Positions 10,299 to 22,813 of a stretch of 64,000 nucleotides of DNA are shown piece after piece. The notes under the pieces are model-generated. The model had not been told where the DNA came from, did no database searches, and was given only the letters and a program-made list of their open reading frames with translations. Every line of letters starts with the position of its first letter. The first letter of the stretch is position 1. The translations under genes were made by a program, and so were the position numbers. Source of the stretch: Aggregatibacter aphrophilus ATCC 33389 (GTDB lineage Bacteria > Pseudomonadota > Gammaproteobacteria > Enterobacterales > Pasteurellaceae); the NCBI RefSeq assembly GCF_900636915.1, contig NZ_LR134327.1, positions 1,798,001 through 1,862,000 of the forward strand, written 5' to 3'.

Positions 10299-12137
10299 GT
10301 GCCTGATATCACTTTCGACGCAAAAAAATTCCTCGCTAACGTACCGCACTTACCGGGCGTTTATCGTATGTATGACGATAGCAACACGGTGATTTATGTA
10401 GGCAAGGCGAAAGATCTGAAAAAACGCTTATCCAGTTATTTTCGTAAGCAGTTAAACAGCAAAAAAACGGAAGCGTTGGTGGCATCAATTCATCATATTG
10501 AAACCACGATTACCACCTCGGAAACAGAAGCACTCCTGCTTGAACACAATTACATCAAAACCTATCAACCGCGTTATAACGTGTTGTTACGCGATGATAA
10601 ATCTTATCCATATATTTTATTAACCAAAGAAACGCATCCTCGTATTACGTCTTATCGTGGCTCGAAAAAAATCCAAGGGGAATATTTCGGCCCTTATCCC
10701 AATGCCGGCGCGGTACGTGAGACCTTGTCTTTGTTGCAAAAGCTGTTCCCTATTCGGCAATGTGAAAACTCCGTGTATAACAACCGCTCACGCCCTTGTT
10801 TGCAATATCAAATCGGGCGTTGTCTTGCCCCCTGCGTAAAAGGTTATGTGACAGACGAAGCCTATGCGCAGCAAGTGAATTTTGCCCGCTTGTTCTTACA
10901 GGGTAAAGATCAACAAGTGTTAGATCATTTGGTAAAACAAATGGAACAGGCAAGTCAGCAACTGAATTTTGAAGAGGCGGCACGGATTCGCGATCAAATT
11001 CAGGCGGTACGCGCGGTAATTGAAAAACAATTTGTCGCCAACGATCGCCACGATGACATTGATATTATCGCCATCGCCTACCAACTTGGTGTGGCTTGCG
11101 TGCAGGTGTTGTTTATACGTCAAGGTAAGATTTTGGGAAATCGTAGCTACTTCCCGAAAGTACCAAGTAATACCAATCTGGCAGAACTCACTGAAACCTT
11201 TGTTGGGCAATTTTATTTACAGGCACACCAAGGCAGAACTATTCCGAACACCATTATCGTGGATCAAAAACTGGAAGAAAAAGCCGATTTGGAAACCTTG
11301 TTAAGCGACCAAGCGGGGCGCAAAGTTATCATTCAAGATCATGCCAAAGGTGATAAAAGCAAATACCTGCAACTCGCACAAATGAATGCCAAAGCCGCGT
11401 TAGTGACCAAGTTAAAACAATCTACCTTGCAACATGATCGCTATGCCGCCCTGCAGGAGTTACTCGGCATTGATGTTATCAAACGCATGGAATGTTTTGA
11501 TATCAGCCACACGATGGGTGAACAAACCATCGCTTCCTGCGTAGTCTTCAGTCAAGACGGACCGCTAAAATCCGATTACCGTCGTTTTAACATCAGCGGC
11601 ATTACCAAAGGCGATGACTACGCAGCCATGGAACAGGCACTGTTAAAACGCTACGACAAAGATTTGGAAGAAGACAAAATCCCCGACATTATTTTTATTG
11701 ACGGCGGCAAAGGACAACTCAACCGTGCGTTACAAGTGTTTGAAAATCTCAAGGTAAAATGGAATAAAAACCGACCGCACTTAATTGGCGTTGCCAAAGG
11801 CGTCGATCGTCGTGCAGGCTTGGAAACCCTAATTTTAAGCAAATGGGATAAAGAATTGCATTTGCCATCGGATAGCCTCGCGCTCCATTTAATCCAACAT
11901 ATCCGCGATGAAAGCCACAATCACGCTATCAGCGGACACCGAAAGAAACGCCAACAACATTTCACCCAAAGCGGATTAGAAAGCATCGAAGGCGTGGGCG
12001 CCAAACGTCGCCAAGCCCTCCTCAAATACCTCGGCGGCTTACAAGGTGTTAAAAATGCCACTCTCGATGAAATTGCCTCCGTCCCTGGCATTTCAAAAGC
12101 TCTGGCAGAAAAGATTTTTGAGACGTTGCAGCATTAG
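10299..12137 (+). CDS. uvrC: UvrABC system protein C
   Basis: Makes both incisions in nucleotide excision repair after UvrA/UvrB recognise damage. The 612-residue protein (E. coli 610) has an N-terminal GIY-YIG nuclease ([20 protein letters not shown], about 18-37), a UVR domain near 205-240 ([15 protein letters not shown]), the RNase H-like second nuclease domain, and two helix-hairpin-helix motifs at the C-terminus ([13 protein letters not shown] and [12 protein letters not shown]). It starts at a GTG. No SOS box is apparent upstream. Confidence 0.97.
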   Translation: MPDITFDAKKFLANVPHLPGVYRMYDDSNTVIYVGKAKDLKKRLSSYFRKQLNSKKTEALVASIHHIETTITTSETEALLLEHNYIKTYQPRYNVLLRDDKSYPYILLTKETHPRITSYRGSKKIQGEYFGPYPNAGAVRETLSLLQKLFPIRQCENSVYNNRSRPCLQYQIGRCLAPCVKGYVTDEAYAQQVNFARLFLQGKDQQVLDHLVKQMEQASQQLNFEEAARIRDQIQAVRAVIEKQFVANDRHDDIDIIAIAYQLGVACVQVLFIRQGKILGNRSYFPKVPSNTNLAELTETFVGQFYLQAHQGRTIPNTIIVDQKLEEKADLETLLSDQAGRKVIIQDHAKGDKSKYLQLAQMNAKAALVTKLKQSTLQHDRYAALQELLGIDVIKRMECFDISHTMGEQTIASCVVFSQDGPLKSDYRRFNISGITKGDDYAAMEQALLKRYDKDLEEDKIPDIIFIDGGKGQLNRALQVFENLKVKWNKNRPHLIGVAKGVDRRAGLETLILSKWDKELHLPSDSLALHLIQHIRDESHNHAISGHRKKRQQHFTQSGLESIEGVGAKRRQALLKYLGGLQGVKNATLDEIASVPGISKALAEKIFETLQH

Positions 12138-12142
12138 ATTAG

Positions 12143-12341
12143 AAAGAAAAGCGCGGTCAAAAATGCAGGTATTTTTCAAAATTATGTGGCAGTTGCACAA
12201 AGCTGGAATTACGGTCACTGAGCTTGTCGAAGTGTGAGTAATTTCAGCTTCTCCACCTCACAAAACTCATGCTTCGACAAGCTCAGCAACCGTTTTGTGT
12301 ATTTGCTACATAATACCGATATTTTTGACCGCTCTTTCTTT
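12143..12341. repeat. Large imperfect palindrome (MITE- or REP-like) after uvrC
   Basis: The outer arms are uptake-like sequences ending GGTCAAAAAT (12155-12164) and, complementary, ATTTTTGACC (12321-12330). Inside come partly matching segments (GGTATT, TATGTGGCA/TATGTAGCA) and an inner inverted repeat of about 28 bp at 12212-12238 and 12265-12292 containing CTGAGCTTGTCGAAG. A third, alternative hairpin pairs AGCTGGAATTAC (12201-12212) with its near complement ending at 12250. It lies between uvrC and the Nramp gene. Confidence 0.7.
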
Positions 12342-12562
12342 TTAAATAAAAAATTTTATTCACTGAAATAAATCAATTTTTTGGTACGATTGTTTAGCAT
12401 CGCTTTCTATTTCGAAGTTATTATCTAAAATTTGGTAATTATTAGTTTTTTACTCTACAATTCCTTCTTGTACAGAATTTTATTTTCTTTACTGAGTTGT
12501 TAAATTCTATTATAAATGAGTCCTTTTTCGTATTTTATAGTCAATTGATAAGAGAACATTTT
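12342..12562. other. Leader region of the Nramp gene
   Basis: This AT-rich stretch before the transporter is presumably its promoter and leader. I see no convincing riboswitch fold and no strong -35/-10 pair. Confidence 0.4.
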
Positions 12563-13831
12563 ATGAGTGAAGTTTCAAATTCAGTAGAAAAATCTACATG
12601 GGCGAGTAAATTCGCCGCCTTAGGTCCAGGAATCGTCATGGCATCGGCTGCCGTTGGTGGTTCGCATATTATTGCGTCCACCCAAGCCGGTGCGATTTAT
12701 GGTTGGGAATTAGTGAGCATTGTGATTCTTGCTAATTTATTCAAATACCCTTTCTTCCGTTTCGGCGTGCAATATACCTTAGATACCGGCAATACCTTGT
12801 TGGAAGGTTATCGTCAAAAAGGGAAATTCTATTTGTGGTTGTTCCTTGCGCTGAACATCTTTGCTACGGTGATTAACACTGCGGCAGTGGGCTTATTAAC
12901 CGCCGCGATCTTAACCTTTATCATCCCTATTCCGTTGCCAATGCCGGTGTTGAGCTCATTGGTAATTGTCGTGATTACCGGCATTTTATTGTTAGGGAAA
13001 TACCGCTTATTAGACAGCTTATCGAAAATCATCATGATCGCATTAACCGTAACAACGGTTAGCGCCGTGGTGATTGCATTCATGCGTAATGGTATGCAAG
13101 GTGTCGCACCGGCAGATTTCGTTGCGCCTTCCCCGTGGGAATTAAGTAAATTAGCCTTTTTGGTGGCGTTAATGGGCTGGATGCCGGCGCCGATTGAGAT
13201 TTCGGCAATTAACTCCATGTGGGTGGTGGCAAAACGTCGCTTGACCAAAGTGTCTTATCAAGACGGTTTGTTTGACTTTAACGTGGGTTACATCGGCACC
13301 GCGATTTTAGCGGTTGTGTTCTTAGCACTTGGGGCGTTGGTACAATTCGGTTCACCTGAAACCGTAGAAATGGTGGGCGGTAAATATATCGCACAATTAA
13401 TCAACATGTATGCCAGCACCATTGGTGAATGGGCGCGTTTATTGATCGCCGTCATCGCTTTCATGTGTATGTTTGGTACGACCATTACCGTTATCGACGG
13501 CTATTCCCGTACCAACGTAGAATCCTTGCGTTTATTACTTGGTAAACACGAAAGCGCGGTAAGAACCTTAAACATTGCCATGGTGCTTGCCGCGGCCTCC
13601 GGATTGGCGATTATTTTCTACTTTAATAACGCCGTTGGCCCGATGTTGAAATTTGCCATGATCGCTTCCTTTGTTTCTGCGCCGATATTTGCATGGTTAA
13701 ACTTATCCTTAACCATGAAAGCCAAACATAGCGTGAAAGGTGGATTATTGTGGTTATCCTTTATCGGCTTATTCTATTTAACTGCCTTTGCCGCATTATT
13801 TATTGCCCAGCAAGCCGGTTGGTTAGGCTAA
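12563..13831 (+). CDS. Atypical Nramp-family transporter lacking the DPGN motif
   Basis: Membrane protein of 422 residues with about eleven hydrophobic segments, co-linear with MntH/Nramp: GPGIVMAS...TQAGA aligns with the first helix, and LMGWMPAPIE with the sixth. The metal-binding DPGN of helix 1 is replaced by GGSH and the canonical helix-6 MPH by MPAP, so classical manganese binding is unlikely to be retained as such. Nramp-related groups with altered sites transport magnesium or other substrates. The substrate here is unknown. The start at 12563 has AAGAGA upstream; an earlier in-frame codon at 12497 would add 22 non-family residues. Confidence 0.8.
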   Translation: MSEVSNSVEKSTWASKFAALGPGIVMASAAVGGSHIIASTQAGAIYGWELVSIVILANLFKYPFFRFGVQYTLDTGNTLLEGYRQKGKFYLWLFLALNIFATVINTAAVGLLTAAILTFIIPIPLPMPVLSSLVIVVITGILLLGKYRLLDSLSKIIMIALTVTTVSAVVIAFMRNGMQGVAPADFVAPSPWELSKLAFLVALMGWMPAPIEISAINSMWVVAKRRLTKVSYQDGLFDFNVGYIGTAILAVVFLALGALVQFGSPETVEMVGGKYIAQLINMYASTIGEWARLLIAVIAFMCMFGTTITVIDGYSRTNVESLRLLLGKHESAVRTLNIAMVLAAASGLAIIFYFNNAVGPMLKFAMIASFVSAPIFAWLNLSLTMKAKHSVKGGLLWLSFIGLFYLTAFAALFIAQQAGWLG

Positions 13832-14218
13832 AACCGACCACTCTTTGAAAAGCAGATCAAAGTGCGGTCGATTTTCAAAATGTTTTTTACTTCAAAAAAC
13901 GCCAAGAAAATCGACCACACGATTGTAGCTCTCATTATAGAGGAAAATGCCTAAGAAATTTTAGGTTTAGCACAACAACTACATCGCACCAAATAGTAAG
14001 AATTTATACCTGTGGCAAAATTTTCGCTGGAATGTTTGTGTTTTAGGAACCCAAACGATGGCTAATATCTTGAATTCTATTAAAACTGTTAAAGATACAA
14101 ATAAATGCCGCTAGCCCTACCAAGATATTTTATCATCCACACAATATCAAAATAGAGAATGAAGCCATGTTGTATTTTTATAAAAATAGATAGCCCTGTC
14201 TTTTTGCTCTATGTAGGG
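13832..14218. other. Gene-free stretch between the Nramp gene and lac repressor
   Basis: It contains the inverted pair at 13862-13920 and then about 300 AT-rich bases with only short broken frames. No identifiable remnant. It forms the left border of the lac island. Confidence 0.5.
13862..13920. terminator. Inverted uptake-sequence pair after the Nramp gene
   Basis: GTGCGGTCGATTTTC (13862-13876) pairs with GAAAATCGACCACAC (13906-13920), with one mismatch in the uptake core of the right arm. Probable terminator of the transporter gene. Confidence 0.6.
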
Positions 14219-15214
14219 TTAACAAGATTTCCCTATAATTAATGGGCATCTTAATAAATGCGTATCAGAATTTTCTCTATGCTCAATAAGATGTAACGCG
14301 GCTTGTTTACCCATCTCATAATGTGGCAGCTCAACGGTTGTTAAAGATGGAATAAATAAATACGACATACCGACTGTATTATCGTATCCCACAACCGCCA
14401 CATCTTCAGGAATTCGAAAACCTTTACTCAATAGCAGTTGATAAGCAACGAAAGCAATTCGGTCATTACCACAAATCACGACATCAAACGGAAATTTTTC
14501 ATTATTCTCTAAAATTTCCATTAAAGGCTTGGCACCTCTTTTATAATCTTCGCCATCTGTTTCCATAAAAAAAGATACGGGTTCACTCGCTTTTTCTTGT
14601 GAAAACCATGCTTTTTCAAACCCGGATTTACGTTTTTCTGTGGCGATATAATTATGTGGAATATGTAAAAAGAGCGGTCGTTGATAACCTTGCTCAATAA
14701 TCAATTTAGTAAGTTCAAGCTGCCCTTGAAAATCATCGGGGATATAGCTTGCAACATGGATATCGTCCGTTACACAGTTCGCCAACACTATCGGGAAGTG
14801 TTGTAGTGCTTTCGGTACTTTGACTTTTTTTAAGCCATTTCGCGCAATAATAATCGCATTTGGGCGTTGCGCAATAAGAGCTTCTACGCTGTGTTTTAGT
14901 GATTCTTTTTCATTTTCTATGCAATTAATCACAAAAGAATGCCAACCAAACTGGCGCACCGTTTGCTCAATCCCTAATAATATTTCAACTGAAAAAGGGG
15001 TTGTGGCGGTTCCAAAAGATAACACACCGATGGTTTTGGCAGAGCTTCCTCGAATACTTTGCGCGGCAAGACTCGGTACATAATGTAATTCATCAATTGC
15101 TTTTTTGACTACTTCATAGGTTTTTTTTGATAACTTTTCCGGGTTGTTGAGTGCTCTTGATACCGTCATCAAAGAAACACCGGCTAATTGTGCCACGTCT
15201 TTTAAGGATGTCAT
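14219..15214 (-). CDS. LacI/GalR-family repressor of the lac genes
   Basis: A 331-residue regulator with an N-terminal helix-turn-helix (LKDVAQLAGVSLMTVSRALN, residues 4-23), the hinge helix (LAAQSIRG) and a periplasmic-binding-like effector domain ending PHYEMGKQAALHLIE. It is divergent from lacY-lacZ, with three GTTAAC-type operator palindromes and two CRP sites between, so it very likely represses lacYZ and itself. The inducer (allolactose, galactose or lactose) cannot be read from sequence. The gene has no full uptake sequence. Confidence 0.9.
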   Translation of the reverse strand: MTSLKDVAQLAGVSLMTVSRALNNPEKLSKKTYEVVKKAIDELHYVPSLAAQSIRGSSAKTIGVLSFGTATTPFSVEILLGIEQTVRQFGWHSFVINCIENEKESLKHSVEALIAQRPNAIIIARNGLKKVKVPKALQHFPIVLANCVTDDIHVASYIPDDFQGQLELTKLIIEQGYQRPLFLHIPHNYIATEKRKSGFEKAWFSQEKASEPVSFFMETDGEDYKRGAKPLMEILENNEKFPFDVVICGNDRIAFVAYQLLLSKGFRIPEDVAVVGYDNTVGMSYLFIPSLTTVELPHYEMGKQAALHLIEHRENSDTHLLRCPLIIGKSC

Positions 15215-15269
15215 TTTTTCTCGAATAATTGGTGAATTTATTGCGTATCATAAAATTTTTTGCGATTTT

Positions 15270-15283
15270 TGTTAACGTTAACT
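15270..15283. promoter_or_regulatory. Operator-like palindrome O1
   Basis: TGTTAACGTTAACT has a perfect 12-bp palindromic core GTTAACGTTAAC, typical of LacI/GalR-family operators. It lies closest to the repressor gene and probably mediates autoregulation. Confidence 0.65.
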
Positions 15284-15290
15284 TTTATTT

Positions 15291-15306
15291 TGTGACACAG
15301 ATCACA
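15291..15306. promoter_or_regulatory. CRP site 1 of the lac intergenic region
   Basis: TGTGA-CACAGA-TCACA is a perfect match to TGTGA-N6-TCACA. It could serve the divergent repressor promoter. Confidence 0.8.
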
Positions 15307-15315
15307 AAAAATAAA

Positions 15316-15329
15316 TGTTAACATTAACA
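15316..15329. promoter_or_regulatory. Operator-like palindrome O2
   Basis: TGTTAACATTAACA is palindromic in all but the central pair. It lies between the two CRP sites. Confidence 0.6.
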
Positions 15330-15331
15330 TT

Positions 15332-15347
15332 TGTGACTTGCTTCACA
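15332..15347 (+). promoter_or_regulatory. CRP site 2, lacYZ activator site
   Basis: TGTGA-CTTGCT-TCACA is a perfect CRP consensus. Its centre is about 41 bases upstream of the start predicted from TACATT at 15367-15372, the class II activation geometry. Confidence 0.82.
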
Positions 15348-15377
15348 TTTTTATCATAAATGTGTTTACATTACAAA

Positions 15378-15391
15378 TGATAACGTTAACA
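15378..15391. promoter_or_regulatory. Operator-like palindrome O3 at the lacY start site
   Basis: TGATAACGTTAACA, near-palindromic and related to O1/O2, overlaps the predicted transcription start of lacYZ, as expected for repression. Confidence 0.65.
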
Positions 15392-15431
15392 TTTCGACTA
15401 ATTTAATGTTAAATAGACACAGAGGTGTGAG

Positions 15432-16688
15432 ATGAGTAATCAAACTTCATCTAAATCGCAATACTTAACCAATAGTAATTATTGGATTTTTAGTGCGTAT
15501 TTTTTTGCTTTTTTCTTCATTATGGCGACCTGTCATCCTTTTTTAGGGATTTGGCTCGGTGATATTCACGGATTAAAAGGGGAGAAAATTGGCTACGTCT
15601 TTTCGTTCATTTCTCTTTTTGCTTTACTCTTTCAGCCTATTTTAGGATTTTTATCTGATAAATTAGGTATTCGAAAACATCTGCTTTGGCTACTTGCGAT
15701 ATTACTTCTTTTTTATGCACCATTCTTTATTTATGTTTTTGCTCCGTTATTGAAAACCAATTTATGGTTGGGGGTTATTGCCGGAGGTGCATATATGGGA
15801 TTTGTGTTCCAAGCAGGCGCACCAGCATCAGAAGCCTATATTGAGCGTATCAGCCGTTTAGATGGGTTTGAATATGGCAGAACACGGCTATTCGGTATGT
15901 TAGGTTGGGCAATTTGTGCCTCTATTGCAGGCAATTTGTATAGTTCTCAACCGAATGCGGTTTTCTGGCTTGGCTCCGCCACTGCCGTTGTGTTATTGGT
16001 TCTGATTTTCCTTGCGAAAACGGATAGTAGTAATACGGCTCAAGTCGTGGATAAATTAGGTGTAAATAAAAGTCCAATTACACTAAAACAAGCCTTAAAG
16101 CTCTTTTCTCTACCTCGTTTCTGGGCACTATTGACCTATGTTGTTGGAGTGGCTTGTGTTTATGACATTTTTGACCAGCAATTCGGTAATTTCTTCAATA
16201 CGTTTTTTGAATCTAAAGAACAAGGAATGAAATTCTTTGGTTATGTAACAACGGGAGGAGAGCTATTAAATGCAACAATTATGTTTTTCGTGCCTTTATT
16301 GATTAATCGTATTGGGGCGAAGAATGCGTTATTGATTGCAGGATCAATTATGAGTATTCGCATTATGGGCTCATCTTTTGCAACAGAAGCATGGCACGTG
16401 ATTGTATTAAAAACATTACATATGTTTGAAGTGCCATTCTATTTGGTTGGAGTATTTAAGTATATTGCTGATGTTTTTGAAGTCCGTTTTTCTGCAACCA
16501 TTTACTTAGTCTCTTGCCACTTTTCAAAGCAGATTGGTAATATGATTTTATCGCCTGCCGTAGGGACTTTATATGACATGTATGGTTTTCAATCTACCTA
16601 TTTTATCTTAGGTTGTATTGCTCTTACATTTACATCAATTTCTGTATTTACTTTAGTAAATACCAAGAAATTAGTGAACAACGCTTAA
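15432..16688 (+). CDS. lacY: Lactose permease (lactose:H+ symporter)
   Basis: Twelve-helix major facilitator carrier importing lactose with a proton. The 418 residues match E. coli LacY (417), and all six irreplaceable residues are in recognisable contexts: Glu in SEAYIERIS and Arg in YGRTRLFG (sugar binding), Glu in TTGGELLNA, Arg in SIRIMGSS, and His and Glu in LKTLHMFEVPF (proton coupling). AGAGGTG precedes the ATG. It lies upstream of lacZ by 18 bases, the reverse of the E. coli order, and the pair is controlled by the divergent repressor and CRP. There is no uptake sequence within the gene. Confidence 0.97.
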   Translation: MSNQTSSKSQYLTNSNYWIFSAYFFAFFFIMATCHPFLGIWLGDIHGLKGEKIGYVFSFISLFALLFQPILGFLSDKLGIRKHLLWLLAILLLFYAPFFIYVFAPLLKTNLWLGVIAGGAYMGFVFQAGAPASEAYIERISRLDGFEYGRTRLFGMLGWAICASIAGNLYSSQPNAVFWLGSATAVVLLVLIFLAKTDSSNTAQVVDKLGVNKSPITLKQALKLFSLPRFWALLTYVVGVACVYDIFDQQFGNFFNTFFESKEQGMKFFGYVTTGGELLNATIMFFVPLLINRIGAKNALLIAGSIMSIRIMGSSFATEAWHVIVLKTLHMFEVPFYLVGVFKYIADVFEVRFSATIYLVSCHFSKQIGNMILSPAVGTLYDMYGFQSTYFILGCIALTFTSISVFTLVNTKKLVNNA

Positions 16689-19745
<3,057 letters not shown>

Positions 19746-19773
19746 AGAGACAATATATCAAATTAACTACAAC

Positions 19774-19802
19774 AAAAACCGCCTTCAGTGAAGGCGGTTT
19801 TT
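19774..19802 (+). terminator. Intrinsic terminator of lacYZ
   Basis: AAAAACCGCCTTC and GAAGGCGGTTTTT form a perfect 13-bp stem with a 3-base loop and T-run. Confidence 0.9.
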
Positions 19803-19833
19803 CATTAGAGCGAGACAAAGTCTGGCTATAATG

Positions 19834-19858
19834 AAAAACCCTGTATTATCAGGGCTTT
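19834..19858. terminator. Second hairpin between lacZ and the ABC operon
   Basis: AAAACCCTG and CAGGGCTTTT flank a 6-base loop. Possible backup terminator for either strand. Confidence 0.5.
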
Positions 19859-19934
19859 TCTATTTCATCATATTTCAAAGGCATTGTACGACTTCATAAA
19901 TGTTACAATATCTGACCGCACTTTTTAGATTAAA

Positions 19935-19957
19935 GGCTCGCCTAAAAAACGCGAGCC
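19935..19957 (-). terminator. Terminator of the ABC importer operon
   Basis: GGCTCGC (19935-19941) pairs with GCGAGCC (19951-19957). On the minus strand it is followed by a T-rich tract. Confidence 0.65.
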
Positions 19958-19984
19958 AATATTTCATATCATATTTTCATCAAC

Positions 19985-21076
19985 TTAACGCGAAATCACC
20001 TCTTTTGTGAAAGATTCCATCTCCGCTTTACGCCATGGCGTTGAGAAGAAAATAGTATCTTTCAAGCCTGATTGACTATCTAGTGGGCGTACACCAAATT
20101 CTTCACTTAATTTTTGCTGTACTTCAGGTGACGTAATCCAATGAACAAAAACAAGTGATGCTGCTGGGTTTGGCGCATTTTTCGCCACAGTCACTACATT
20201 ACCGCCACCAGGCATACCAAATTTTGGTACATAGAATTTCAAGCGGTCAGTAATCGCACCTTGTTTTTGCAAACTGAATAAGTGATCTTGCCATGCGGAA
20301 ACAATCACCAATTCACCGTCATTTAAGCGGGTTAAACTATCAGCATTGGAGGCTGTGCGGATTAACGCATCTTTTTTACTGCTAAACCAATCCCAAGTTT
20401 TCTTCCAACTGGCGATTTGGGCTTCATCAATTTTATCGGTGCGGTAGTCATAGTCGCCGTTGATATACACTAAAGCGCGCTGAATAAATGCATTACCGGA
20501 ACTGCCTCCGTTCGGGTCGGAATAGGCGAATTTTTTCGGATTTTTATCAATGTAATTTTCCATATCGGCCCAAGACTGTGGCAACTCCTCTTCTTTAATC
20601 CGTAACGGGTCATATGCCAAACCCGTTTGGTTACCCCAATAACCTACCGCCACATCACCTAATTCTACCCCTTGCAAATGATGGTTCAGTTTATCGAAAT
20701 TCGGTAAATTGTTGAGTTTGACGAGAATGTCATTTTTCGCCACGTTACCGAGTCTATCTGCATTCAGAACGATAACGTCCATTTTTCCGGTTTCCAAGTT
20801 TTTCTCGGCAATCAGTTTATTAATATTGCCGTCCAACGTGCCTTCCGGCACTTTGACTTTAATGCCGTATTGGCTTTCAAATGCTTTGACGAAATTACGA
20901 AATTGCGGCTGTAAATACCACACACTGACCGTGACCTTTCCCTCTTTTTTCGCCAGTTCTTCAATTTCAGCCCAAGATTTTCCGCTTAAATCCATCGCGG
21001 CTGAGGCAAGCGTGCTTACAGTCAATGCTGCAGCGGTAAGACCAATGGAAATGAGTTTACGAATATTTTTTTGCAT
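19985..21076 (-). CDS. ABC importer periplasmic substrate-binding protein, substrate unknown
   Basis: A 363-residue family 1 extracellular solute-binding protein. Residues 1-26 are a signal peptide ending TLASAA. Lobes typical of polyamine, iron and phosphonate binders follow (KVTVSVWYLQPQFRNF, MDVIVLNADRLG, WITSPEVQQKL). It is the last gene of a four-gene operon. The pairing with two separate permeases resembles PotABCD-type importers, but the binding residues do not identify the ligand to me. An AGGAG site lies before the ATG. Confidence 0.8.
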   Translation of the reverse strand: MQKNIRKLISIGLTAAALTVSTLASAAMDLSGKSWAEIEELAKKEGKVTVSVWYLQPQFRNFVKAFESQYGIKVKVPEGTLDGNINKLIAEKNLETGKMDVIVLNADRLGNVAKNDILVKLNNLPNFDKLNHHLQGVELGDVAVGYWGNQTGLAYDPLRIKEEELPQSWADMENYIDKNPKKFAYSDPNGGSSGNAFIQRALVYINGDYDYRTDKIDEAQIASWKKTWDWFSSKKDALIRTASNADSLTRLNDGELVIVSAWQDHLFSLQKQGAITDRLKFYVPKFGMPGGGNVVTVAKNAPNPAASLVFVHWITSPEVQQKLSEEFGVRPLDSQSGLKDTIFFSTPWRKAEMESFTKEVISR

Positions 21077-21095
21077 AAGTTTCTCCTTTTTAAAA

Positions 21096-21947
21096 TTATG
21101 CTTTTCCTGTGGATTGAGAGAGATAATTCCCTTTCAGTAATTTTTCGATAATCATCATTAAAATGATATTCGGCACCAACAAGATAATAGACACCACGGC
21201 CGCATTTGGGCGAATGAAAGAATAGCCGAGGAAGGAATATAAAATCGTTGGCACGGTGATGAAATCCGGTGAGCCGATAACGAAGGCGATAGCAAATTCT
21301 TCGATACTTTTCACCAAACAGAAAATAATCGATGCCAAAAAACTTGGTTTTAACATCGGCATATATACATCTTTGAATACAGTAAACTTAGATGCTCCCA
21401 AGTCACGACTGGCATCAATGAGGTCTTGTGGCACGGAAGAAAAACCCGCGGACAAAATCCGAATGGCGTAAGGTAAGGTAAGTACGACGTGGCCAATAAC
21501 AATACCAATAAACGGATTATTAATATTTAAATCCAATAACATACGGCTGAAAAACAACGCGATAATCATGCCCGGAATAACCAAGGGAATTAGCGTTAAT
21601 AATTCCGCTAATTTTTTGCCTCTAAATTCCATACGACCAAAGGCATAGGCCGTTGGCAGAGAAAGCAAAATGGTGATCAAAGAAACCGTGGGCGCGATGG
21701 TATAACTGTTAAACATAGCCTCCGGTAAAGACGTGGTTTCCCATACGATTTTCCAACGTTCAAAAGATAAGGATTGTGGGAAAATATCCGGATAACTCCA
21801 AGGTTTAGACGGATCCACCAATGACCATAAGCCTGCCATTAAAAATGGCAGAAACAACCAAATAAAATTGGCAAGAATAAAGAAGATTAAGGAAATACGT
21901 GCGATTAATCGACCATTTTTCGTTGTGATTTGTGCGGAACGACTCAT
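21096..21947 (-). CDS. ABC importer inner-membrane permease, PotC-like
   Basis: A 283-residue permease with six hydrophobic segments and the EAA-type cytoplasmic loop DASRDLGASKFTVFKDVYMPMLKP, which docks to the ATPase. It overlaps the preceding permease gene by 4 bases (ATGA arrangement) and precedes the binding-protein gene. Together with its partner it forms the heterodimeric channel. Confidence 0.88.
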   Translation of the reverse strand: MSRSAQITTKNGRLIARISLIFFILANFIWLFLPFLMAGLWSLVDPSKPWSYPDIFPQSLSFERWKIVWETTSLPEAMFNSYTIAPTVSLITILLSLPTAYAFGRMEFRGKKLAELLTLIPLVIPGMIIALFFSRMLLDLNINNPFIGIVIGHVVLTLPYAIRILSAGFSSVPQDLIDASRDLGASKFTVFKDVYMPMLKPSFLASIIFCLVKSIEEFAIAFVIGSPDFITVPTILYSFLGYSFIRPNAAVVSIILLVPNIILMMIIEKLLKGNYLSQSTGKA

Positions 21948-22813
21948 TTTACTTCTCCACGTTTGACGGCTAATGGTTTAATCAGTAATGACACTAAAAT
22001 GGTGAAAAAGGCAGAGGTTAGCATAATGGTTAATGCCATGACCGCACTTTGATTCCACTCTTCAAATTCATAGGCGGACATTTGCATTAAACGCGCTAAA
22101 GAATAAGTACTACGCGGACCGGCGATGCTATAAAAGGCAAAATCGCCCAGTGCGCCGATAAAGATCAAAATAAAAGAAACCTGCACCGCACCTAAGGTCA
22201 GCGGAAAGATCACATAACGAAAACGTTGCCAAGGGCTCGAACCTAAATTTGCAGCGGCATCTAATAAATCGGTTTTCAACGAATTGACCGCCCCACCAAT
22301 AAGAATTAAAGCAAAAGGAATGTTTTTCCACATTTGTAAAATCACTACCCCCCAGCCAAATTCGTCATTTTGGAGGGTTTTCGGTTCGTCCCAAATGCCC
22401 AAATAAACGAATACTTCGTTAAGAATGCCGTGGTAAGAAATCATATTGACGAACAAAAAGGCGGCTACCAATCCCGGTACCAACATAGGTGCCCGCAAGA
22501 TAGTGATGATCGTTACCTTGGCAGGCAATTTTTTACGCAACCACATGGCAATCGGATAAGCCACGATGATGGATAAAATCGCCCCTAATAAGGACACTTT
22601 TACGGAATAAATATACGAATTTTGAAATACGGGACTGTTTAATACCGCCTGCCAATATTCCAGGCTAAATTGGCTTTCCTCACCGCCCATGCTGTACAAA
22701 CCGAGGCTTTGTGAAACCACAATATAGAATGTGGATCCCATTAAAAATAAGATCGTACCCAAGCCGCTACATAGCAAAAGCCATGCTTTCAGATCATTTT
22801 TCAGATTTTTCAT
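21944..22813 (-). CDS. ABC importer inner-membrane permease, PotB-like
   Basis: A 289-residue permease with about six hydrophobic segments and an EAA loop (LLDAAANLGSSPWQRFRYVIFPLTL). It overlaps both the ATPase gene upstream and the second permease downstream by 4 bases, so the set is translationally coupled. An uptake sequence lies inside it near 22042. Confidence 0.88.
   Translation of the reverse strand: MKNLKNDLKAWLLLCSGLGTILFLMGSTFYIVVSQSLGLYSMGGEESQFSLEYWQAVLNSPVFQNSYIYSVKVSLLGAILSIIVAYPIAMWLRKKLPAKVTIITILRAPMLVPGLVAAFLFVNMISYHGILNEVFVYLGIWDEPKTLQNDEFGWGVVILQMWKNIPFALILIGGAVNSLKTDLLDAAANLGSSPWQRFRYVIFPLTLGAVQVSFILIFIGALGDFAFYSIAGPRSTYSLARLMQMSAYEFEEWNQSAVMALTIMLTSAFFTILVSLLIKPLAVKRGEVK

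Noticed and set aside
12342..12562. Metal-sensing riboswitch ahead of the Nramp gene
   Set aside because: No yybP-ykoY or M-box consensus helices can be drawn; the leader is mostly A and T.
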